Part shown: positions 58,317 through 64,000 of the stretch, piece by piece | How positions within the stretch are numbered: position 1 is the stretch's first letter | Layout of the letters: every line of letters begins with the position of its first letter | Source of the DNA: Butyricicoccus pullicaecorum DSM 23266 | GTDB lineage: Bacteria > Bacillota > Clostridia > Oscillospirales > Butyricicoccaceae | Assembly (NCBI RefSeq): GCF_900167005.1 | Contig: NZ_FUXW01000003.1 | Location: forward strand, 257,261-321,260 | Length of the DNA: 64,000 nucleotides | Reading direction: 5' to 3' | Program-made: the position numbers and the translations under genes | Notes under the pieces: generated by a model | Databases searched by the model: none | Seen by the model: the letters and a program-made list of their open reading frames with translations, nothing else | Told to the model about the DNA's origin: nothing

Positions 58317-59525
58317 TTACATGTTGAAGAACTTCTGATGGATCGCGCGGACTGCCTTTTCGCTGTCCGCCTCGTTGATGAGAACCGAGATCTTGATCTC
58401 AGAAGTGGAGATCATACGAATGTTGATGCCGGCGCTTGCCAGAGCCTCGAACATCATCGCAGCAACACCCGGGTTGGAAGCCATGCCGGCGCCAACGATG
58501 GAAACCTTTGCGACGGTGGTATTGATGGAAACATCCTCGAAGTCCAGGCCTTCCTTGTTTGCGTTCAGGATCTTGCCGACTTCCTCAGCCTTATCCTCGG
58601 GGATGGTGAAGGTGATGGACTTGCGGCCCTTCTGACCAACCGACTGCAGGATGATATCGATATTGACCTTGTGCTTTGCCAGGAGCGAGAATACCTTAAA
58701 CGCTACGCCCGGCTCGTCGGGCAGGTTGATAATCGCCACGCGGGCGCAGTTATTGTCACGGGCTACGCCGCTTACATTCATTTTCTCCATGTCAGAACCC
58801 TCCTTGACTTTGGTACCCGGATTGCGGGTAAAGCTGGACACGACTTCCAGATCGACGTTGTACTTCTTAGCCATTTCGACCGAGCGATTGTGCAGGACCT
58901 GCGCGCCCAGCGTTGCCAGTTCGAGCATCTCATCATAGGTGATCGCTTCGAGCTTGCGTGCGTCGGGAACGAGGCGCGGGTCAGCGGTGTAGACACCGTC
59001 TACGTCGGTGTAGATCTGGCACAGGTCTGCGCCGAGCGATGCTGCGATGGCAACCGCGGTCGTATCCGAACCACCGCGGCCGAGCGTCGTGATGTCGTCC
59101 TGCTTGTTGATGCCCTGGAAGCCGGCGACGATGACGATACGGTTGCGGTCCAGCTCAGAGCGGATGCGCTCTGCGGTAACCTTGCGGATGCGTGCCTCGG
59201 AGTAGTTGATATCAGTCTCGATACCTGCCTGCCAGCCGGTCAGCGAGATGACCGGGAAGCCCAGCTTCTGAATCGCCATCGCCAGAAGCGCCATAGAGAT
59301 CTGCTCGCCTGCCGACAGCAGAACGTCCATCTCGCGCTTGGACGGGCGGTCGTTGAGCTCGGCCGCCTTGGCGATGAAGTCATCGGTCGTGTCACCCTGT
59401 GCAGACACGACGACAACCACCTGGTTGCCCGCCTTGTATGTAGAAGTAACGATGTCCGCAACGTTTTGCAAACGTCCGGTATTGGCGACCGATGTGCCGC
59501 CGAACTTCTGTACAATCAAACTCAT
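58317..59525 (-). CDS. lysC: Aspartate kinase
   Basis: A 402-residue kinase that phosphorylates aspartate, the first step towards lysine, threonine and methionine. It begins with IVQKFGGTSVANT. GRGGSDTTAVAIAASLGA and the DVDGVYTADPR loop complete the active site. Two ACT domains follow (about 265-330 and 340-402), so it should be feedback controlled by lysine and/or threonine. It ends the ACT-hom-thrB-lysC cluster, 61 bases after thrB. Confidence 0.96.
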   Translation of the reverse strand: MSLIVQKFGGTSVANTGRLQNVADIVTSTYKAGNQVVVVVSAQGDTTDDFIAKAAELNDRPSKREMDVLLSAGEQISMALLAMAIQKLGFPVISLTGWQAGIETDINYSEARIRKVTAERIRSELDRNRIVIVAGFQGINKQDDITTLGRGGSDTTAVAIAASLGADLCQIYTDVDGVYTADPRLVPDARKLEAITYDEMLELATLGAQVLHNRSVEMAKKYNVDLEVVSSFTRNPGTKVKEGSDMEKMNVSGVARDNNCARVAIINLPDEPGVAFKVFSLLAKHKVNIDIILQSVGQKGRKSITFTIPEDKAEEVGKILNANKEGLDFEDVSINTTVAKVSIVGAGMASNPGVAAMMFEALASAGINIRMISTSEIKISVLINEADSEKAVRAIHQKFFNM

Positions 59526-59586
59526 TTTCTTTCGTATCCTCCTCCGGGACCTGTCTGCCAGTCAGACGGGCCCTTACGATGCAAAA

Positions 59587-60480
59587 TTAGAACCGGGTTA
59601 CGGTTGCGCCGACCTCATCACAGGTCAGGCGAATGGGCGTCCAGTGCGGGAAGTTCTGTTCGCAGTACATCTGCGCACGGGACAGGTAGGTCTTATCCGC
59701 AGAATCGACCACCGCAATGATGGACGGGCCCGCGCCCGAGATGAACGCACCGAGTGCGCCCATGCACTTGGCCGCGTGCACGACATCCCGGCCGCCCGGG
59801 ATCAGATCAAAGCGGTACGGCTGGTGCAGGCAGTCGCCGACCGCCACGCCGACGTTTTCCAGCTTACCGGTCGTGAGAGAGCCGGCGAGCAGGGCTGCAC
59901 GCGCCAGATTGAAGACCGCGTCATGATGCGCGACCTTCTGCGGCAGAGCTGCACGCGCCTTTTCGGTGGACAGCTCAAAATCCGGAATGAAGGTGATAAA
60001 GTCGACCGTACCGTTCATGGGTACGCGCACGCTCCACACCTTGCCATACTCGAGCAGCGCGACACAGAAGCCGCCCAGAATGGCCGGGGTCGAGTTATCC
60101 GGATGTCCCTCGATGGATGCCGCCAGGTCGATGATGTTCTCCTGGCTGAGCGGGTCGCCGAGCAGCGCATTTGCGCCCAGAATGCCGGCGACCGTGCAGG
60201 CCGACGAGGAACCCAGGCCGCGAGTCTGCGGGATTGCGCAGTCCTCGACGATCTTGAGGCCGGTCAGCGGCTTGCCACAGATATCATACACCTTTTTAGC
60301 GCATTGGTAAATCAAATTATTTTCATCTTTTGGAATATTGTCATCTCGCACATCACTGATGTCGATATGATCGGATTCTTCCATCGTAATGACGTTATAG
60401 AGGTCGAGTGCGATGCCGATGCTGTCGTAGCCCGAGCCCATATTCGCACTCGTCGCCGGTACCTTGACCGTTACTCCCAT
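59587..60480 (-). CDS. thrB: Homoserine kinase
   Basis: A 297-residue GHMP kinase that makes O-phosphohomoserine for threonine synthesis. It begins with VKVPATSANMGSGYDS. The ATP loop is RGLGSSSACTV, and the C-terminal SGAGPSIIAVV is the third GHMP motif. The ATG at 60480 has AAGGAGG eight bases away; an upstream in-frame start would extend into the hom stop region. It lies 20 bases after hom. Confidence 0.95.
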   Translation of the reverse strand: MGVTVKVPATSANMGSGYDSIGIALDLYNVITMEESDHIDISDVRDDNIPKDENNLIYQCAKKVYDICGKPLTGLKIVEDCAIPQTRGLGSSSACTVAGILGANALLGDPLSQENIIDLAASIEGHPDNSTPAILGGFCVALLEYGKVWSVRVPMNGTVDFITFIPDFELSTEKARAALPQKVAHHDAVFNLARAALLAGSLTTGKLENVGVAVGDCLHQPYRFDLIPGGRDVVHAAKCMGALGAFISGAGPSIIAVVDSADKTYLSRAQMYCEQNFPHWTPIRLTCDEVGATVTRF

Positions 60481-60500
60481 CTGTCTTTTCCTCCTTCTGC

Positions 60501-61661
60501 TCACAGTACACGCATCGCGCCTTCAGCCTGCGGCAGCTTCTCACGCAGCTCGGCTGCGGTCATGGGCACGGTCAGCGCCGCACCTGCGACCGTCTTGGCT
60601 GCAAGCTCTGCCGGAACTTCGCCGCGCACGTACCATGCGCTCTCCAGCTGATCGATGGGCAGCAGCAGCTTCTGCGAGCCGTCGCCCCACTCGACCGGAC
60701 GGCGCTTCTCGCGGTGTGCGATGGCGTCCATCATGTCGGCAACGACAGCCGAAGCGGTTGCATGCTTGCCTGCGCCCTGACCGTAGAACATGACCTCACC
60801 AACCATGTTTCCGGTTACAAGGATGCCGTTGAATACGTCTTCGACGCAAGCCAGCGGGCTGGTCTTGGGTACCAGATGGGGTGCAACAAATGCAAAGATC
60901 TTGCCCGACTCGGTGCGCTTTGCGCGGCCGATGAGCTTGATGACATAGCCAAGTTCGCTTGCAGCGGCAACGTCACCCAGCGTAATGCCGCTGATGCCCT
61001 GGCAGGAAACTTCGTCCGGATCGATCTTGTCGCCGAACGCCAAGTCGGACAAAATGCAGATCTTACGGCAAGCGTCGTGGCCCTCGATGTCGGCGGTCGG
61101 ATCGTTCTCCGCATAGCCCATCTTCTGTGCCTGACGCAGTGCGTCGTCAAACGCAACGCCGTTGTGAATCATCTGGCTGAGGATATAGTTCGTTGTTCCG
61201 TTGAGAATGCCGCAGATCTCCTCGATCTGGTTGGCTGCGAGGCACTGCATCATCGGGCGAATGAGCGGGATACCGCCGCCGACCGATGCCTCAAACAGGT
61301 AGTTTACGTTGTGCTCCTTGGCCAGTGCCAGCAGCTCTTCGCCGTGAACAGCGACCAGCTCCTTGTTGGAGGTGCACACGCTCTTGCCTGCCTTCAGGCA
61401 GCGCTTGGAAAACTCATAGGCTGCGCCGACGCCGCCCATGACCTCTGCAACGACACAGACTTCGGGGTCGTTCTCGATGACCGAGAAGTCGGTCACAAAC
61501 TTATCTGCATAGGACAGCTTGGAGAAGTCGCGCAGATCGAGTACATACTTGACCTCGACTTCCTCGCCGACCGCCTTTGCGATCTGTGCAGCATTCTGTG
61601 CAAAAACATCATAAACGCCCGACCCGACCGTGCCGTGACCCATGATTGCAACTTTTAACAT
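60501..61661 (-). CDS. hom: Homoserine dehydrogenase without ACT domain
   Basis: A 386-residue enzyme that reduces aspartate semialdehyde to homoserine. The NAD(P) motif is GHGTVGSGVYD at the N-terminus, TSNKELVA and NGTTNYIL follow, and the catalytic region has GYAENDPTADIEGHDACRKI. Most clostridial and Bacillus homologues have about 400-430 residues with a C-terminal ACT domain; this one ends right after the catalytic domain. A separate ACT protein is encoded just upstream (21 bases), so threonine control might act in trans. Confidence 0.95.
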   Translation of the reverse strand: MLKVAIMGHGTVGSGVYDVFAQNAAQIAKAVGEEVEVKYVLDLRDFSKLSYADKFVTDFSVIENDPEVCVVAEVMGGVGAAYEFSKRCLKAGKSVCTSNKELVAVHGEELLALAKEHNVNYLFEASVGGGIPLIRPMMQCLAANQIEEICGILNGTTNYILSQMIHNGVAFDDALRQAQKMGYAENDPTADIEGHDACRKICILSDLAFGDKIDPDEVSCQGISGITLGDVAAASELGYVIKLIGRAKRTESGKIFAFVAPHLVPKTSPLACVEDVFNGILVTGNMVGEVMFYGQGAGKHATASAVVADMMDAIAHREKRRPVEWGDGSQKLLLPIDQLESAWYVRGEVPAELAAKTVAGAALTVPMTAAELREKLPQAEGAMRVL

Positions 61662-61682
61662 AACGAAATCCTCCCTTTATGA

Positions 61683-62126
61683 TTATTCACTTGCCACCAC
61701 TTCAATATGCAGGACGCCGTCAAGCGCCTCCGCGCGCTGCATGAGCGCGTCTACCGTGCACTTCATCTCTTCGGTGCGTGCGGCAATGGTAACGGCTGCC
61801 TGACCGCTCATGGGAATGCTCTGATTGATCGTCAGGAGGTTGGCGCCCACGCGGGCGAACAGCCCCAGGATGCTCGAGAGCACACCCGGCCGGTCGGAGA
61901 GCATGAGGTGGAAGGTGATAATACGGTCATGCGCCGCCTCGTAGAAGGGGCGAATGCCGTCTTTATACTTGTAGTATGCCGACCGCGACAGGCCTACACT
62001 CTGCGCGGCTTCACTTGCGGTGCGGACGCGGCCGGCCTTGAGCGCGGCGTTTGCCCGGACGACTTTCTGAAATACCTCGGGCAGCAGCGCACGCTCCACA
62101 AGGTAGTATTTGGGTTCATTTTCCAT
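61683..62126 (-). CDS. ACT-domain protein with HTH-like N-terminus (PheB/UPF0735 family)
   Basis: A 147-residue protein, the usual length of the UPF0735/PheB family. The N-terminal half has a helix-turn-helix-like region (RTASEAAQSVGLSRSAYYKYKDG). The C-terminal half is an ACT domain (about 72-147, DRPGVLSSILGLFARVGANLLTINQS), the module that binds amino acids. It was once linked to phenylalanine synthesis, but its role is unproven. The start is set by GGAGG five bases before the ATG at 62126. As the first gene of the hom-thrB-lysC operon, an amino-acid-sensing regulator of the pathway is a fair guess. Confidence 0.88.
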   Translation of the reverse strand: MENEPKYYLVERALLPEVFQKVVRANAALKAGRVRTASEAAQSVGLSRSAYYKYKDGIRPFYEAAHDRIITFHLMLSDRPGVLSSILGLFARVGANLLTINQSIPMSGQAAVTIAARTEEMKCTVDALMQRAEALDGVLHIEVVASE

Positions 62127-62169
62127 GTTGTCCTCCATGCAAATACATCTGTCTTTCTCGCGCTTCATA

Positions 62170-62198
62170 AGCATACCATAGAATGCCCGCGAATGCAA
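62170..62198 (-). promoter_or_regulatory. Likely promoter of the ACT-hom-thrB-lysC operon
   Basis: Minus-strand TTGCAT (plus 62193-62198), 17 bases, TATGCT (plus 62170-62175). The 305-base gap 62127-62431 otherwise shows only AT-rich sequence, some TGTGCG/CGCACA repeats near 62355-62374, and the ftsH terminator. I see no T-box or lysine riboswitch. Confidence 0.5.
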
Positions 62199-62372
62199 GT
62201 GCGTTTTCAAGTTTTTCCACATTTTTTCGCGGATTTTTTTGCGTATCACCGGATATTGCAGACATTTTCTTTCGTACGCTTACCTGTTTTAGTGAAATGA
62301 AGTGCAAAACCTGCCTGGCGGACGATTTTTTTGTGCAAAATGTCTACGGACATTTGTGCGCACCAAACGCAC

Positions 62373-62414
62373 ACAAAAAAAAGCACGCATCCAGTCCTAT
62401 GACCGAATGCGTGC
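62373..62414 (-). terminator. Terminator of ftsH
   Basis: GCACGCAT/ATGCGTGC stem followed on the minus strand by a run of eight or more T (plus A run up to 62382), 18 bases after the ftsH stop. Confidence 0.88.
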
Positions 62415-62431
62415 CTGTGTGATCTTGTGTT

Positions 62432-64000
62432 TTACAGACCGAGTTCCTGATCCTTGGATTCGGGAATGGATGCTTCTTCCTGCGGCTTTGCAGGTTCAGC
62501 GGTCTCGGGCTGCTTGTCGAGCTGCACCTTGTTTGCCGTGCCCTTGAGCTCAGCCTCGGACGGGGCAACCCGATCGGGTACGTCCTCGCCGTTGTACAGC
62601 TTGCGGAAGGTATCGCCGTCCAGGGTCTCGTTGCGCAGCAGATACTCGGCAACGCGCGTCATCTGCTCGAGATTGTCCTCCAGCAGCTTGCGGCAGCGGG
62701 TATTTGCCTCCTGAATCAGGCGATGGATTTCCTCGTCGATCTCAGCAGCCTTGGCATCCGAATAGCCCTTGCCTGCGGCAAAGTCACGGCCAAGGAAGAT
62801 CTCGCCGCCCTGTACGTCGTAGTCGACCGGGCCGATCTTATCGCTGAAACCGTAGTTGATGACCATTGCACGCGCCATTGCGGTCGCCTGCTTGATGTCA
62901 CCGTAAGCACCCGTGCTTACGTCGTCCATGGTCAGCTCCTCAGCTACACGGCCTGCCAGGCAGACAACCAGATAGTCTTCCATATAGCGGCGGGTGCGGT
63001 ATGCCTTGTCCTCCTCGGGCAGCGGCATGGTGAAGCCGCCTGCACCGTTGGAGCGCGGAATAATGGTGACGTGGTGAACCGGGTCCTGCGTGGGCAGAAC
63101 GTGGAAGGCAATGGCATGACCGGCCTCATGGTAAGCGGTCAGCTTCTTGTCCTCGTAGTTTACCACATGGGTCTTCTTCTCAACACCCATAACGACCTTG
63201 AGCAGCGACTGCTCAATCTCCTCGAGGGTGATGAACTTCTTGTTGCGGCGGGCAGCCAGCAGCGCTGCCTCGTTGAGCAGGTTTTCCAGATCGGCACCGG
63301 TAAAGCCGGCAGTCGTCTGGGCGATGGACTTGAAGTTTACGTCCGGGTCAAACTGCTTGCCGCGTGCGTGTACCTTGAGGATGGCCTCACGACCGATAAC
63401 ATCGGGTGCACCGACGTAGACCTGACGATCGAAACGGCCGGGACGCAGCAGCGCGTTATCCAGAATGTCCTTACGGTTGGTTGCCGCGATGACGATAACG
63501 CCCTCGTTTGCACCGAAGCCGTCCATCTCGACGAGCAGCTGGTTGAGCGTCTGCTCGCGCTCGTCGTGACCGCCGCCAAGACCTGCGCCGCGCTGACGGC
63601 CAACCGCGTCGATCTCATCGATGAACACGATTGCCGGTGCGTTCTTCTTGGCCTGCTCGAACAGGTCACGGACACGGGATGCGCCGACACCGACATACAG
63701 CTCGACGAAGTCCGAACCGGAAATGGACAGGAACGGCACGCCGGCCTCGCCTGCAACCGCCTTGGCGATCAGCGTTTTACCGGTACCCGGAGGGCCCACC
63801 AGCAGAACGCCCTTGGGGATGCGTGCGCCGATATCGATAAACTTCTTGGGGTCCTTGAGGAACTCGACGATCTCCTGGAGCTCTGCCTTTTCCTCGTCTG
63901 CACCGGCTACGTCGGCAAAGGTGACCTTTTTCTTGTCATCGCTCGCCATCTTAACACGGGCACGGCCAAACTGCATCGGATTGCCGCCGCCTCCGCCCTG
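62432..64000 (-). CDS. ftsH: ATP-dependent zinc metalloprotease FtsH (5' partial)
   Basis: The AAA+ and protease parts of FtsH, which degrades membrane and regulatory proteins. The frame is open to the window end, where a Gly-rich linker ([12 protein letters not shown]) is read, so the start and the two N-terminal membrane helices lie outside. Visible motifs are Walker A GPPGTGKT, Walker [11 protein letters not shown], the second region of homology with RPGRFDRQ, and the Zn site HEAGH with a distal Asp further on. The C-terminus is a charged tail ending in SKDQELGL. The internal ATG at 63976 is not the real start. Confidence 0.96.
   Translation of the reverse strand, partial: QGGGGGNPMQFGRARVKMASDDKKKVTFADVAGADEEKAELQEIVEFLKDPKKFIDIGARIPKGVLLVGPPGTGKTLIAKAVAGEAGVPFLSISGSDFVELYVGVGASRVRDLFEQAKKNAPAIVFIDEIDAVGRQRGAGLGGGHDEREQTLNQLLVEMDGFGANEGVIVIAATNRKDILDNALLRPGRFDRQVYVGAPDVIGREAILKVHARGKQFDPDVNFKSIAQTTAGFTGADLENLLNEAALLAARRNKKFITLEEIEQSLLKVVMGVEKKTHVVNYEDKKLTAYHEAGHAIAFHVLPTQDPVHHVTIIPRSNGAGGFTMPLPEEDKAYRTRRYMEDYLVVCLAGRVAEELTMDDVSTGAYGDIKQATAMARAMVINYGFSDKIGPVDYDVQGGEIFLGRDFAAGKGYSDAKAAEIDEEIHRLIQEANTRCRKLLEDNLEQMTRVAEYLLRNETLDGDTFRKLYNGEDVPDRVAPSEAELKGTANKVQLDKQPETAEPAKPQEEASIPESKDQELGL

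Noticed and set aside
59526-59586. A GTCTG/CAGAC hairpin between thrB and lysC as an attenuator or riboswitch
   Set aside because: The stem is short, there is no T run, and no lysine-riboswitch features are present.
61683-62249. A longer form of the ACT-domain protein starting near 62249
   Set aside because: The added 41 residues would lie upstream of and over the promoter, and the GGAGG site matches only the ATG at 62126, which gives the usual family length.

Overview
The window looks like a chromosomal segment of a spore-forming, Gram-positive Clostridia species with moderately high GC. Supporting features are a sigma-G gene, SLH and copper-amine-oxidase-like surface domains, LCP, PcsB/EnvC-like and CtpA cell-wall proteins, Firmicutes-style TrmFO and RsfS, and strong AGGAGG ribosome sites. 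An Oscillospiraceae/Butyricicoccaceae-type gut anaerobe is my best guess; this is inference, as no rRNA is present. I saw no tRNA, rRNA, CRISPR array, IS element or phage gene. Most genes lie on the minus strand.

Layout. 1-16.1 kb is a mixed accessory stretch: an SLH-anchored metallophosphoesterase cut by the window edge, a YibE/F transporter, a His-less HPr, an XRE/membrane regulator, an iron-sulfur flavoprotein, a YihY/BrkB protein, a SLOG protein, a secreted tandem nucleosidase, an alpha/beta hydrolase, IlvE, a metal-motif-less NodB-like protein, sigG, a small XRE/DUF6442-type operon with three operators, and a YwaF-like protein. 16.3-21.4 kb holds topoisomerase IV (parE, parC), an unannotated C-rich small-RNA locus and rpsU. 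21.5-44.3 kb is dense housekeeping. In transcription order this is greA-lysS-RNA methyltransferase-dprA-topA-trmFO-plsX-acpP-rnc, then smc-ftsY-rph-rdgB-yhbY-nadD-yqeK-LCP-rsfS-leuS. 44.4-51 kb is a division/cell-wall module: a PucR-type regulator, ftsE, ftsX, two coiled-coil M23 proteins and ctpA. 51-58 kb has rsuA, a DUF4830-type protein, an EF-G-like GTPase, a degenerate heavy-metal P-type ATPase and rlmB. 58.3-62.1 kb is the aspartate-family operon (ACT/HTH protein, hom, thrB, lysC), followed by the 3' part of ftsH, cut by the window end.

How the genes work together. FtsEX with two EnvC-like proteins and CtpA forms a plausible septal hydrolase control module. NadD, YqeK, RsfS and LeuS form the usual Firmicutes block. 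PlsX, AcpP, Rnc, Smc and FtsY link lipid synthesis, RNA processing, chromosome segregation and protein targeting. The homoserine dehydrogenase has no ACT domain, and a separate ACT protein sits at the head of the operon.

Most interesting: (1) a stand-alone minus-strand transcript at about 20807-21059 with seven C4-C5 tracts, an intrinsic terminator and a promoter carrying three 7-bp Pho-box-like repeats at 11-bp period; (2) a P1B-type ATPase homologue lacking its catalytic and metal motifs, with a long disordered N-terminus; (3) an 8-bp hairpin that masks the sigG ribosome site; (4) a secreted protein with two nucleosidase domains, both with the catalytic Asp changed to Asn; (5) a hairpin-rich intergenic repeat found directly after sigG and after parC.
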